Source of the DNA: Epiperipatus broadwayi
Taxonomy: Eukaryota; Onychophora; Udeonychophora; Euonychophora; Peripatidae
Assembly: GCA_028023455.1 (NCBI GenBank)
Contig: JAQFVV010000056.1
Location: forward strand, 3,596,001 to 3,660,000
DNA: 64,000 nucleotides
Direction: 5' to 3'
In this document: positions 47,261 through 60,200 of the stretch, piece by piece
How the letters are laid out: each line of letters begins with the position of its first letter
Position numbering within the stretch: position 1 is the stretch's first letter
The notes under the pieces: generated by a model
What the model saw: the letters and a program-made list of their open reading frames with translations, nothing else
The model's database searches: none
Told to the model about the DNA's origin: nothing
Translations under genes and position numbers: made by a program

Positions 47261-48557
47261 TTCAAAACATTGAATTGTATCTATTGCACATTACACTTTA
47301 AAGATAACTTTTCCCTAGCCAAAAAATATGATCCAGAATAAAAATTATTCTTCTATTAATGATCATCTCATTATTTTTTCAGCTATTGGAATGTGAAGTT
47401 TGAACTTTTTAATTATGTTAAAATTTATTCAAAAATGTAACAACTTTGCACCTAATGGTTTTAACAATTCACTTGGAATTCTAGCAATTTTATGTCTTAC
47501 CATTTTAATGCAGTCTAATGTAATCAAAATCCACTTAATATTCTCAGTTCTTGTAATATTATTTCTTTACACTATAATGTATAGAAACTTTTTTTTTTTT
47601 TTTACAAATATTGCTTTGCTAAATTAAAATTACATTTCATGACAAAGTTGATATGTTTTGAGTGTTACAATATTAAGAACAGATACTTTAAATTAGTAAT
47701 AATTTTTATAATATTAACCATGTTACTTAATTACCATAAATATTTATCAAAGTAATAATATCAAATGACTTTTAATCTGCCTAACTTTGATATCTTCATA
47801 TACTTAGAGCTTTTCAATATATTGGCTTCTATTTCCTTCGCTAATTCTTTCTCATTAGTTTTCTTCTTATTCTGGTCTTCCATCAGGTTGCATTCAAAAA
47901 TTTTACAATGCATCATCATTAATGGATTAACTTTCCACTGTTACTTGTGATTATTCTTTGGCGTAACTGGCTATTACATTAATCTGGATACTATTTACAA
48001 AACTACTTGACTATCATTCATTTAAATGCTTTTTTTTTCTTACATCTTTTTTTTTTTTTTTTTTTAGAAATGATATTGTTGTGAATGAGCAAATAGTTTT
48101 AGTCATTTATTTTTATATCTTTATTTAAATTTATATACTTTTATCAGATATCTCTCAGTATAAGTAATTAATAAACATTATAAATTATTTATTTTTAATA
48201 AAATTTATTTATTTCATTATATTACTCTTACTTACATTCATCTCTGATTTTCTTCTTAACTTTTTCCTTTTACATTTTTGATCATTTGTTGTTGTTGTTT
48301 TTTTTATCATTTTTCATTTTTTTTATTATTATTCATAACAATGTGATATATATTTTACTCTGAGTATGCATACTGTATGAATAATTTACAAATCATATTT
48401 GCTAGTGTAATTTTAACAAGTTTGCAAATAATGCCTTTTGGCATATCGATGGTGATCCACTAATTAGATATAATATAGTGCACTTTTATTTAACTTTTTA
48501 CATTGTTATACAGATAGTAAATCAATAATTGATATTTGAAAGCATGTAATATTAATT
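47261..48557. other. AT-rich spacer
   Basis: No gene recognised. Long T runs (47590, 48046) and low-complexity open frames (47400-47627, 47765-47950) only. Confidence 0.5.
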
Positions 48558-48740
48558 TAAACAAGGCAAACTCTCCATACAGTAGTGCCACCCTGTGCCA
48601 ACCAGAGTAATCAGTGGATGCTAGAGGGCTTGTGCATAAAATCCCTATCTAATGCCTACTTATCCAATATCCCCAGACTAGTTTCTGGCCTGTGGCCTTT
48701 ATCAGTGAGGAGCTTTGGATTGGAGAGTTTGCCTTGTTTA
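48558..48740. mobile_element. Complete 183-bp MITE
   Basis: TIR TAAACAAGGCAAACTCTCC at 48558-48576 is inverted exactly at 48722-48740. The outermost TA on each side may be the target duplication, pointing to a Tc1/mariner-type mobiliser (inference). The interior contains CCAGACTAGTTTCTGGCC and ATCAGTGAGGAGC. A truncated relative lies at 36232-36377. Confidence 0.85.
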
Positions 48741-49395
48741 TAAACAATTATGTGCTAGTATAAGAGATAGTGATCATGGGATAATTAATGGTTTAACATT
48801 AATTTAACTCTCAATCAAACTAGTTCACTATTCCAAATAACAATTAAAATGTAAATTTTTATAAATTTTAATAATTTCACAAATAAACAACAGCTATTAA
48901 ATATATCATTCTGAAAATATATACTAATATTTATAAAGTAATAACTCCAAATACAAATACTATAAAAATAATGTACAAGTCAAACTTTTCTTATGCTATT
49001 TTAATGAAATTTCAAATAACAATCTTGTATCATCACTATAATTTATTAGTCAAACAAAAAATACTTTACTTTTATTTAAATGTTCGTGTTGTTATATGAA
49101 TAGTAAATTAATCATTAATCTATATTAACATATAAATGTGAAAACTAGTTTGTTGTTTGTGTCTTTATAACTCAACAAATATTGCACTAATTTAGATGAA
49201 TCTTGAATGATTTTCTTTTCCTTTTTGCATAAAATTTTATAGGCTGTAAATTTTTGCTTTTTATTTAATTGTTTTAAGAACTTTGGTAATTTGCAATACA
49301 TAAAAAGAAGATAAATTAATTAGTGTTAAAAAAAAGGAGAGATTGGAAAATATGAATGGCATTTACCTTGTAAATTAGTTCTAGCTACATCTTTA
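48741..49395. other. AT-rich spacer
   Basis: Contains another copy (48755-48805) of the dispersed GATAGTGATCATG motif, directly right of the MITE. No gene. Confidence 0.5.
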
Positions 49396-49625
49396 CTCAC
49401 ATTAATAGAATAAAAGAAATAAATGTAATTGATAATTAAAATATATTTAAATAATATTTACATGACTTATCAACAGATAAAAATGACTATTGTAATGCAT
49501 TTTTATAAACAATATTGTAAGTCACTTTTACTTGCTAATGATAACTCATGCATTATTATGTCATGTAAATATTTAAATATATTTTAATAATTACCTATAT
49601 TTCATTCTTTTATACTAATGCGAGC
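49396..49625. mobile_element. ~230-bp palindromic MITE
   Basis: Arms of about 70 bases pair ACATTAATAGAATAAAAG with the inverse of CTTTTATACTAATG, and AATTAAAATATATTTAAATA..ATTTACATGAC with its inverse at 49559-49595. The core is short. No coding capacity. Confidence 0.65.
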
Positions 49626-49977
49626 AATGCCATGGATACAGTTTACAATATAAATATCAAGCATATAAACAGTGATCTTTGTAAAATGTTGATTAAATCA
49701 GTTGAATATTTCCAATAGCAATTAATTTGTAAATTCTTAAAATTTTAATAAATTTCATAAACAATGGCTATTAAATATGTAGTGCTGTGAATATATAATT
49801 ATATTTATGAAGTAATAATTTCTGAATGTGCATATTATAAGAATAATTCTGAGTTGTAAATTATTTTATGGTATATACATTTGGTTTATTACATTATAGA
49901 TGTTATATATTCTCAGTACTACATATTTAATAGTTGTTGTTTATTTATAAGGATATTAAAATTATTAGAATATATAT

Positions 49978-50170
49978 ATAATTTCATATTATTTTCAGGA
50001 TATTCTATGTAGTAAAATAGCTAAATAGCTGATGTTTCTGTACAATAACAAGTACCTTCCTCAGTGTTCTCTTTCTCAATTCATAGGAACTTGTTATTAT
50101 ACAGAAATGTCAGCTATTTAGCTATTTTACTACACAGAATATCCTGAAAATAATAATAATATGAAATCAT
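49978..50170. mobile_element. ~190-bp palindromic MITE
   Basis: Arms of about 75 bases (49981-50052 and 50092-50167) share ATTTTCAGGATATTCT.TGTA, GTAAAATAGCTAAATAGCTG and TACA.TAACAAGT. The right arm has extra ATT units. A 40-base core separates them. It ends about 45 bases before the LTR element. Confidence 0.78.
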
Positions 50171-50213
50171 CATTCATCCATGAAAATATTAGAATTAACA
50201 TATATATATATAT

Positions 50214-52928
50214 TGTACTGCTATGCAAGGTACATATTGTAATAATTTTGTCTAAAATATTAAAAATAAAAATTTCATAAATAACACAAAGGTTTCAAAA
50301 TTAATTGTATTTAAACAATTAAGATAAAAATAATTTATAAGCAGCTCAAAGATTTAAAAGAAAAAAAGGGGTTCTTTAACCTTTTGACTGCTAATTATAT
50401 TACTGGTCGTCTGAGGTAAAATCCAAAGCTTTTAATTGGCCAACTCACAAACTGAAGACAGTCAATTGTTAAAATATATTTATGTTTTAATATGATATTT
50501 ACTTTAATTTCATTTGTAAAAAGTATATTAATAATTTGTCAGGTTATGAAAGTGAATGAAAGTGTTTTCAAAAATAAATTTCTATTTATTTATTGTAGAA
50601 ATATTTTGTAGCGGCAAATGTAAAGTGAAATATAGTAATCCAATTAAAAAGAGTTGCTGACATAAATTATTTTTTTTCTTTCACTTTTACGTTAAGGAAA
50701 AGTAAATATTTTTTTTGCTATAATCTTAAATATTTTTACTAAAATCTTAAATATTTTTCTGAAATAATTGTATTTTTAGCCTGTTTTATCAAAATTGTTT
50801 ATAATTCATCAAAAAATACTCAAAAAAACATTCATTTATCATTTTCAAAATAAAACAAAATACGAACGTAACTCTTTACTTTTTGGCAGCCATTTTCTTT
50901 GTTGTCAAAATTTACACAGCCAATAAGATTCAAGAGAAGGTGGAGCTTTGCTATTCTTTGACATATTTGGGCATTTATATTGATTTTTTACTTGTAAAAT
51001 AATTCAAAAGAGGGCAGCATCTTACAGAACTTTTAAAAATCTAACTATTGACTATACAAAGACTATCCTAGCATTAAAAATAATGGAATTAGAGTGACAT
51101 CAATTGTCAACGAAAGGTCTCGTAAGCTTCATCACAAAGGTTAAAGAAATAATGAAAAGTTTAATAAAGAGAAGTTTAATGTAGAAAGTTGAAGAGTTTT
51201 TTTTTTTAGTAGACAAAATAGTTTGCTAAGACATAATGCTGCATCACTCATGAAGGGGGGGGATTTAACTTGGCCTAAACTAAACTTTAGAAAAATTAAG
51301 AAAGTGGTATTTAGAAAGTTAGTTTTATTCAAAGAAAATGAAATTAGCCTGAGGGGAAATGTAACTGAGAAAATTTAAAACTATTAAAGTAAAAAAGAAA
51401 TCTTAAAAACTAAAAAAATCTCATTTCATTTATTTAAAATAATATAAGTATATATGTGTGTGTAAATAACGAGTTGATTTTTAAACAAAAAAAAGTGTGT
51501 GCATGTTAAAAATAAAATGAAATATGAAAGTTAAATATTAAAACAAATGAAAGCTTATAGTTAAAATTTTCCTCAAAGATTGCATATACTGATAAGCTAC
51601 ATAAAATGGGATTAGCAATGGCTACTAATTAAAATGCATAAACAACAGGATTAATTAAAAGGCATCTTATCAAATATATCTTAACAAGAATTTAATCAAC
51701 AAAAACAGTGGACAAATTTAAAAACTAATTAAAAAGATAACAAGAAAATCATTACATAAATAGGGCCAAAAATTTTGTCAGTCAGTCTTTGACATATTTA
51801 GATCCAGTCATCTGTTAGATGTAGTTTTTAAAGACAATGCAGTGATAAGCCAAAAGTCAGAGCATGGAGCCAGATTCCAGCCTCAGTTCAATAGAACATC
51901 AGTCTACCTGTTAGAAGCAATGCCTGTCTAATAATTTGAAGCTGCCAGAAATGTCTAACTGTCTGAGACAGAAGTAACGTAATCACAATCATCAGGAATG
52001 CAACAGAAGCCTAAAATCCAACCAGTTGATAAAACACATGCAGCAGTAAAGAGCGAGAAGCTATCATGTTTAAAAATCTTATAGGTAATAACATTTTATT
52101 CTAATTTCTGATGTTAATTAAAGTAGCCATTGCAATCTTTGCGTATTCCCAAAGTCAGTATAATAAATGAACTCTATAGCCAGCATAAATGAACTATTTA
52201 TGTGCAGGTTAATAAAATAAACTGATAGCATTTGAACTTTGACAAATCATACAAACCAACAGCTCATATGATAGAATGTGTGTGTTATGCATTTTGATAC
52301 TTATGTTTATTTAATGTTTTATATTTCTTATAATATGTGTGAAGATATATACTGTTATATATTATTATTTTATTAAAAAAAAGATAAGGTTAAATAAAGT
52401 CAAAAAATAGTTCTCAGTAAATTTTAAAATATTTAAAATAAAATTATTTTACAAATTAGTATTTGTTCAATTCTTTTAATTATACTACTAAAAACAATTT
52501 AGCAGAGAAGTTAAAGCAGCAATTTATTATATTATTCTTTTGATTGAGCTAGTTGGGATTTCTTAGGTGCTGAATTAGTTTGCCATCATTCAGGTTATCT
52601 TAGCTACTTTTTGTAATTAACTGGCACCTGAAGTTTACTTCAAAACAAAAAAGTGCTTTGAATGACAGTCAAAAAGATCTGTGCTCTGGAAATGTAGTCA
52701 TAATTATGTATCCTCTGGGTATTGTGCTTCTTCACCTAAGGGACCGGTATGATGCAAGTCTTAAATTGCAGTTGGAGTAGATCGAATATATAATAAATAA
52801 TTGTATTATAAGAAGTCAACAATTTGTTTATCTTAAAATTTGCTTTTCACAAGTTTCTATTTTATTAAAGAGTAAAAATGTATGATATGTAGGTTTTTTT
52901 ATTTGATCTACTTACCCCACCCAGTTCA
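50214..52928 (+). repeat. 5' LTR (interrupted)
   Basis: It starts TGTACTGC and ends CCCAGTTCA. It contains the piggyBac-like insertion at 50380-51140. Collinear with the 3' LTR elsewhere, for example AAAGTCAGAGCATG (51851), CATCAGGAATGCAACAGAAG (51991) and GGGATTTCTTAGGTGCTGAA (52555). Shared LTR sequence would carry the promoter and poly-A signals. The divergence between LTRs means an old insertion. Confidence 0.82.
50380..51140. mobile_element. piggyBac-like MITE with TTAA duplication
   Basis: Flanked by TTAA on both sides (50376-50379, 51141-51144), with ends CCTTTTGACTG... and, inverted, CCTTTGTGATG.... The 3' LTR of the same element shows the empty site at the matching point, GGTTCTTTAAAAAAATAATG near 55451, proving insertion after the LTR element arrived and defining both edges exactly. 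There is no transposase ORF. The left end resembles the end of the piggyBac remnant at 36008. Confidence 0.88.
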
Positions 52929-52950
52929 TTTAGCACCCAATGTGGAAACT
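52929..52950 (+). other. Primer binding site (tRNA-Lys type)
   Basis: Directly after the 5' LTR end, TT then TAGCACCCAATGTGG. Compared with the complement of tRNA-Lys(CUU), TGGCGCCCAACGTGGGGC, the key differences are CG to CA and CG to TG. The same spacing and site occur in the minus-strand gypsy element at 24952. Confidence 0.65.
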
Positions 52951-53337
52951 GTCATAAACCATTCAATTAAATATTTTTCTTGTTTGAAAATATTCAAAGA
53001 AACATTAAATTGTGAAATTGTAATTAAGAAAGTAGTATAATTTAAATTAAGGAATTGACTGAAACAATTTTTTCTTTTAAATGAAAAGAGAAAAGTAAAG
53101 ACAGTTAGATATTTGGGTCAGAGTTAGGGCATTGAGGATGGGTAGAGAAAAAAGGACAAGGGATTGGAGATGGTCATATGTTCTGTTTTAAGAAAATAAA
53201 TAAACAGTTAATATTTTGAATCTATTTTGAACAAAAACATTAGTCAAATAAATATTGGAAAAAAAAAAAACTTTGAAATTGAAATTTTATTTTGAAAATT
53301 GGAAAAAGAAAAAGAAGAGATATCTGAGACATGGATA

Positions 53338-53880
53338 ATGATGGAAACAATATTGAAAACAATGGAAGAAATGCATCAGGAATTCAAACAAAGTCAGCAA
53401 GAACTCAAAGCAGAACTGAAGGGAGAAATTAGTGAGTTTAAAGTAGAAATGATTAGAAAAATGAAGGCAATGGGGTGTGAGATAACAGGAATGATGAAGA
53501 AAAAACAAGAAATCATAGAGTTAGATTTGGTTAAAGGAAGTCAGGAAGTTGAAAAGGAAGTCGAGGTGGTAAGAGATGTAAGTGAAGGGAAGGATGAATT
53601 AGAAAATGTAGATCAAGAGACAGAAGAAAGGTATGAGCTAAAGATAGAAGATAACGTAAAAGAGTTTTCACAAGAAACTAAAAGTGAAATGATTAAAGTA
53701 AATGTTCATTTTAAGCATAGAATTAAAACAAAGAGAAAGAGCAGGGTATATAATTTTAAGGCTGAAATAGAAGCCATTTACAGAGTAATATTATGTAGAG
53801 CAGTTGAAAACATCATAGACAAAGGTTTCTTTCTGTATATTATTATTAAGGCAGTTAATAATAAAATAGGACAGTTTTAA
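53338..53880 (+). CDS. Gag-like coiled-coil ORF of the LTR element (180 aa)
   Basis: The frame is open from 53296, but its first ATG is at 53338. The protein has no stop for 180 codons in a region where other frames close quickly. Residues 1-60 or so form an acidic/basic coiled coil (METILKTMEEMHQEFKQSQQ, then ELKAELKGEISEFKVEMIRK) like the leader of gypsy Gag proteins. A Glu/Val-rich middle follows, then a basic HRIKTKRKSRV stretch and a hydrophobic end. No capsid YW or CCHC knuckle motif is seen. It probably serves, or once served, to recruit a helper's particle (inference). It resembles the coiled-coil leader at 23830-24760 in style. Confidence 0.5.
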   Translation: MMETILKTMEEMHQEFKQSQQELKAELKGEISEFKVEMIRKMKAMGCEITGMMKKKQEIIELDLVKGSQEVEKEVEVVRDVSEGKDELENVDQETEERYELKIEDNVKEFSQETKSEMIKVNVHFKHRIKTKRKSRVYNFKAEIEAIYRVILCRAVENIIDKGFFLYIIIKAVNNKIGQF

Positions 53881-55296
53881 GCATAAAGAGTTTCTAATTT
53901 ATGAGACAGAAAATAGAATGAAACATGAAAGAGACAAGGCAATAAATTACAAGTAAAGAATAGACAAAAGAGGGAAGTTAATTTATATTAGAGAGTTAGT
54001 AGGTAGAAAGAAAGAACTGCCTGATGTAGTTTAGGAGTTATTAAATGGACAGAATGGAAAAAAATAAAGGAGTGGAAATGGATAATGAATGGAATATAAT
54101 TATTTTAACATAGGTAATAAACCTGAATCAGAGATTTCATTATTTAAAACTAAAATATTTTTTTAAAAAAAATGAAATGATGAATTGTTTTCTGAAAATA
54201 ATAATGGAGGCTTCACTGCATATAAGATTTTTTTCTGGCATGTGCATATTAATAAGGAAAAACGTTCATAAATAAATGGGTCAAATTAATGGTTTAAAGT
54301 AATGATAGTGGGAATAAGTAAGTGAATAAAATAATGGAAATACATAGAATAAAATCAAGTTGAATAAATAAATAAAAATAAAATATCTATAGAAAAATAG
54401 TAAAGGGTGCATGCAAGTTAATAAAAGTTAAATAAATGGGTTGAAATAATATTCACAAGGTATTAATAAATAAATAAATAATATAAATGAAATAAATCTA
54501 AGTTACATTAGGAGTGTATAAGGGATTGTAATTAATTGAAAGGAGGATAGGAAGCATAGAATTGAGTTTTAGGGAAAGAATAAAAGTGTAAAGCTGTAGG
54601 CTGTGGACTATCAGGGAAAAATATTCTCAGGGTGAGAATTTTCAGAAAGTTCTGAGCCCCTCCATTATTCTTATATTAAATATGTGCACTGTGAACAACT
54701 AGAGTAAGTTGTGAATCACTTCTTTGAGGGAAAGTCCCCATTCTCTTTAAATATGCACACTGGGAACAACCAGAGTAAGCTGCAGTCACTTTTTTGGGGG
54801 AGAGTCTCCATATTTCATATTATTTCCAAAGTGTAAGCCAAATTGGTCAGACAAGAATCCTATCATTCGCAGTGATTTTCTTTCCTAATATTTGACAGGG
54901 AAAACTGGCATATGAAGCTTCATTTCACATATACACATAAGTCAGTATAAGCCAGCAAACTTTGCATCCACATCATTCTTAAAATCCATGGCTCACCAGA
55001 AAGGAGTGTTGTCCTTGTGGTCATCATTCAGTACTAGATCATTGTAAGCAATGTTGTCAGCCTAGATAGAAGAAAAGCACAATCAAAGAAGATTGCCCTC
55101 AGCATGTGTAGTTATGGATATAAAAAAAAGAAATTTAGATAAAATAAATATAAAAGTGTAAACAGAAAATAATAAAAGTTTATAAAGAAAATTTTGAAAA
55201 ATAACAGTTAATATAAATGGCAAATTTAATAAGGAAATTATCAGAGATAAAATGGTCAAACGGACACATTTTACTCTTGTTGGAGGAGCGGTGTAA
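53881..55296 (+). other. Interior of LTR element after the ORF
   Basis: No pol domain is readable. Purine-rich strand bias (A/G on plus) persists over most of it. It contains a 71-bp tandem repeat and, just before the 3' LTR, TTGGAGGAGCGGTG (55280-55293), a plausible polypurine tract for plus-strand priming. Confidence 0.55.
54681..54817. repeat. 2 x ~70-bp imperfect tandem repeat
   Basis: Both units read TATG..CACTG.GAACAAC.AGAGTAAG then CACTT.TTTG.GGGA.AGTC. (54681-54751 and 54752-54817). It could be a structural or packaging element of the RNA, or chance expansion. Confidence 0.75.
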
Positions 55297-57264
55297 TGTA
55301 CTGCTAAACAAGGTACATGTAATAATTTCATCTAAAATATTAAAAATAAAAATTTCATAAATAACATGTAGTTTCAAGATTAATTGTATTTAAACAACTA
55401 AGATAAAAATAATTCATAAGCAGCTCAAAGATTTTAAACAAAAAATTGGTTCTTTAAAAAAATAATGAAAAGTTTAATGTAGAAAGTTGAAGAGTTTTTT
55501 TTAGTAAACAAAACAGTTTGCTAAGACATAACACCGCATCACTCATGAAGGGGGGGGCTAACTTGGAAAAAACTAAACTTTAGAATAAATTAAAAAAGTG
55601 GTATTTAGAAAGTTAGTTTTATTAAAAGAAAACGCAATTAGCCTGAGGGGGAATGTAACTGAGAAAATTTAAAACTATTAAAGAAAAAAAATCTTAAAAA
55701 CTAAAAAAAATCTCTCCATTTATTTAAAATAAAATAAATATATGTGTGCATAAATAACGAGTTAATTTTTAAATATAAAGAAAATAAAATGTGTGCATGT
55801 TAAAAATAAAATGAAATATGAAAGTTAAATATTAAAACAAATGAAAGCTTATAGTTAAAATTTCCCTTAAAGATTGCATATACTGATAAGCTACATAAAA
55901 TGGGATTAGCAATGGTTACTAATTAAAATCCATATACAATAGGATTAATTAAAAGGCATCTTATCAAATACATTTTAACAAGAATTTAATCAACAAAAGC
56001 AGTGGACAAATTTTAAAACTAATTAAAAAGATAAGAAGATTATCACATAAATAGGGCTGAAAATTTCATCAGTCAGTATTTCACATATTTAGATCCAGTC
56101 ATCTGTTAGATGTAGTTTTTTAAAGACAATGCGGTGTTAAGCTGAAAGTCAGAGCATGCGGCCAGATTCCAGCCTCAGTCCAACAGAACATCAGCAGTCT
56201 TCCCGATAGAAGCAATGCTTGTCTAATAATTTGAAGCTACCAGGAATGTCTAACTGCCTGAGATAGAAGTAGCACGTAATTGCAATCATCAGGAATGCAA
56301 CAGAAGCCTAAAATCCAACTGGTTGGTAAAACACACACAGCAATAAAGAGCGAGAAGCCACCACATTTAAAATTCTATAGGTAATAACATTTTCTTATTT
56401 CAATTTCTAATATTAAGTAAAGTGGCCATTGCAATCATTGAGTATTCCCAGAGTCAGTATAATAAATGAACTCTATAGCCAGCACAAAATGAACTTGTGC
56501 AGATTAATATAATAAATTGATAGCATTTGAACTTTGACAAATCGATAAAATGTGTGTGTTATATATTTTGATACTTATGTTTATTTAATGTTTTATATTT
56601 ATTATAATATGTGTGAAGATATATGCTGTTATATATTATTATTATTTTGTTTAAAAAAAAAGAAATGTTGAATGAAGTCAAAAAATAGTTCTCAGTAAAT
56701 TTTTAAATATTTAAAATAAATTATTTTACAAATTAGTATTTGTCCAATTCTTTTAATTATACTACTAAAAACAATTTAGCAGAGAAGTTAAAGCAGCAAT
56801 TTATTATATTATTCTTTTGATTGAGCTAGTTGGGATTTCTTAGGTGCTGAATTAGTTTGCCATCATTCAGAGTATGTTAGTTACTTCTTGTTATTAACTG
56901 GCACCTGAAATTTACTTTGAAACAAAAAAGTGCTTTGACTGACAAGTGTTGAATTTAGCAGTCGAGAAGATCTGTGGCCTGGAAATGTAGTCGTAGTTAT
57001 GTATCTTATGTAGCTCAGCTTGGTCATAGGTATCCTTTGGGTATTTTGCTTCTCTGATTAAGGGACCTGTGTGGTGCAAGATTTAAATTGCAGTTGGAGT
57101 AGATCGAATTTATAATAAATAATTGTATCATATGTTATATGTATAAGAAGTCAACAATTTTTTTATCTTAAAATTTGCTTTTCACAAGTTTTTATTTTAT
57201 GAAAGAGTAAAAATGTATGATATATAGTTTTTTTTTATTTGATCTACTTACCCCACCTGGTTCA
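55297..57264 (+). repeat. 3' LTR
   Basis: It begins TGTACTGCTAAACAAGG and ends ACCTGGTTCA, uninterrupted, and carries the empty TTAA site near 55451. It has two short insertions relative to the 5' LTR (near 56944-56960 and 57000-57030). It ends exactly where the (TA)n tract of the foldback starts. Confidence 0.82.
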
Positions 57265-60200
57265 ATATATATATATATATATATATTGTAATGATATATA
57301 AATATGCTGTTACATTAATTTAAAATAAAAACTTTAAGTTCGCAAATAAAAATAAATTTATTAAAAACAAAAAGCTAAAAAAATTAAAGAGTTGTTAAAT
57401 GTGTATATGTATATATATTCGCACAGATGCAAAACTTTAAAAATTTTTTTTTTTAATAAATAAAAGTATTTGAATGTACTTTGTTATAAAAAAGTACAAG
57501 ATTTAAAGATAAAATATTTTTGTAAATGGAAATGATTGTTTTATAAATTAATTGAAAAGCAAGCTAGCCCTTGGGGCTCTTGTATAATTAAAAAGTCTGA
57601 TGAAAGATAGATAAGAAAATAAAGAAATTATCTTGACCAATGGAAGCACCAAGTCTCTCGGACCTTAATGAAAATGATTAGAACAGTGACGTTTTGTTTT
57701 TTGAATCTGGAGAATTACTATAAAAAGAAAAATATTGAGTTCCAGACAGTTCCAGCTTTTTGGTGTTTGAGAGGTGTAATAGGAGGCACGTATCACACTC
57801 TATTTTAAAAAAAATGAAATGAATGTAATGCCAGAATGGAACCAGCTAATGCTACCTCCAGAACATCAGATCAGTCTTCCAATAGAGATGTCACAGGAAT
57901 TAAAAACAGGAACCTGGACTCTTCTACCGTGAGCTATGAACTTTACAAATTAACAAAAAAAAAAGTAATTAAGAACTTTCATTTTTTTTAAAGATTCAGC
58001 TAATCTAAATTTTAAAATGAACTCTTATTTGATTTTTAAATTGATAATTAATGTTTAAATTATATATATGTGAGTTTGCTAAAAAAAAAAAAATCATTTC
58101 CATTTTTTTATATTTCTATTAATATTTATTTGTATAAATTATTTAAATGCATGAAATTTAAGTTGGGTATGGATGTTGCATGGATTCATTAGTGGTTAAT
58201 TATGTTGTGGTTTTCATATTCGATTAGAATATATAAGTCATCGATGTCAACGTGGCATCTTATGATGAATGCCATTGGGTTTCTTGTATTCCCTCTGCAA
58301 TTGACGTTATCAATGACTTTGTATTTTGATCGGTTATGTTTTTTTTGAAATGTTTTTAACCATGGAATCTATCCAGCTGATCTATACTCAATATTATAAA
58401 ACAAATTTTATAAAATTCATCTGTGCGAACGTATATAAATGTTAAATTTAAGTCAGGCATGAATGGCTATATAGATTTGTAAAGTTCTATTAATTAATTA
58501 GGGGAGGGTAATCTTAGGTTATTTGTTTTGTAGTTAAATTGGGTCAATGGATTGGATATATCGGTATAATTAGTAGATATAATATGAGGTTCACTACGTG
58601 CAGAATCGCTTTATATGCCACACAACCCATTTTTCCTATGGATGGGATTGTAAGTCAGCAAAAAGGACCACAGTCTCTTCCTATGGAGTTTTTATTTTAT
58701 TGTTCTTCTTGCCATACAGATATAACATTCCTGTATTGGACAAGAGTCAATGTCTTCTCTAATTATACCGTTCAGATGTCCATTCCTGACAGTATAGTAT
58801 ATAGTGCTGTTGTATTTTCATGCTATATTAATACGTCAATGTATCAGATGGATTGATGCCAGTTTGACTGCGAACTTTTGGCCTAAGGTTAAATAAGGGA
58901 TAGAATTTTTTTTTTCAAATGCAAATCTATGTAGTTTATTCATACGTGACAATCTTAAAATAAATCTAAAATTCATCTGTGTGGATGATTTAAAATCTTA
59001 AAATAATAATTTAAATTAAAAATTAATATTAAAATCTAAATAATAAATGTTATTCCTCAAATTTAAAATGATTATATATGTGCGTAAATAAATATTGTTT
59101 GTGTGTTAATTACTGGCAATCGCTTATTTTATTTTATTTTAGATATTAATATATTTTGAGAATATAAATCTTTATTAAAACTTATAAAAAAATGTTTTAA
59201 ATCTCTGCTACTCCACTGAGCTAGTGACTTGGGCTAACAGTCTGAAATAAATATAGTGGGATCTTAAGAGCATGTATCTGCCTACTTTATAATTTTTTCT
59301 AGGTTCAAATGCCTAGATGGTGCCCTTGTAGTGCAGATACATTAAGTCTCTTATCCCCGATCATTATAATTGGGTGCCAGTTATAATGATCAGGGATAAG
59401 AGACTTAACGTATCTGCACTACAAGGGTGCCATCTAGGCATTTGAACCTAGAAAAATTTATAAAGTAGGCAGATACACGCTGTTAAGATCCCACTATATT
59501 TATTTCAGACCATTAGCCCAAGTCACTAGCTCAGTGGAGTATCAGAGATTTAAAACATTTTTTTATAAGTTTTAATAAAGATTTATATTCTCAAAATATA
59601 TTAATATCTAAAAAAAGAATAAAATAAGACACTGCCAATAATTAACACACAAACAATATTTATTTACGCACATATATAATCATTTTAAATTTGAGGAATA
59701 ACATTTATTATTTAGATTTTAATATTAATTTTTAATTTAAATTATTATTTTAAGATTTTAAATTATCCACACAGATGAATTTTAGATTTATTTTAAAGTT
59801 GTCACATATGAATAAACTACATAGATTTGCATTTGAAAAGAAAAATATTTTATCCTTTATTTAACCTTAGGCCAAAAGTTCGCAGTCAAACCAGCGTCAA
59901 TCCATCTGATACATTGATGTATTCAATGTAGCATGCAAATACAACAGCACTATATACTATACTGTCAGGAATGGACATCTGAATGGTATAGTTAGAGAAG
60001 ACATTGATTCTTGTCCAATACAGGAATGTTACATCTGTATGGCAAGAAGAACAATAAAAACTCCATAGGAAAGGACTGCGGTCCTTTTTGCCGACTTACA
60101 ATCCCATCCATAGGCAAAAGGGGTTGTGTGGTGTATACAGCGATTCTGCACATAGCAAACCTCACACTACATCTACTAATTACACCAATATATCCAATCC

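Larger units (their letters stand above)
50214..57264 (+). mobile_element. Non-autonomous LTR retrotransposon (large LTRs, gag-like ORF only)
   Basis: Two long direct repeats, 50214-52928 and 55297-57264, begin TGTACTGCTA and end ...GTTCA, the TG..CA ends of LTRs. After removing a 765-base insertion from the first they are about 1950 and 1968 bases and roughly 90% alike by eye. The first is followed by TT and a tRNA-Lys-type primer site; the second is preceded by a purine-rich tract. The interior is only 2368 bases with one coiled-coil ORF and no pol, as in large retrotransposon derivatives that depend on a helper. It inserted in a (TA)n tract, so target duplications cannot be read. Confidence 0.8.

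Noticed and set aside
50214-57264. Simple segmental duplication explaining the 50-kb and 55-kb repeats
   Set aside because: TG..CA ends, primer site and purine tract at the right places make LTRs the better reading.
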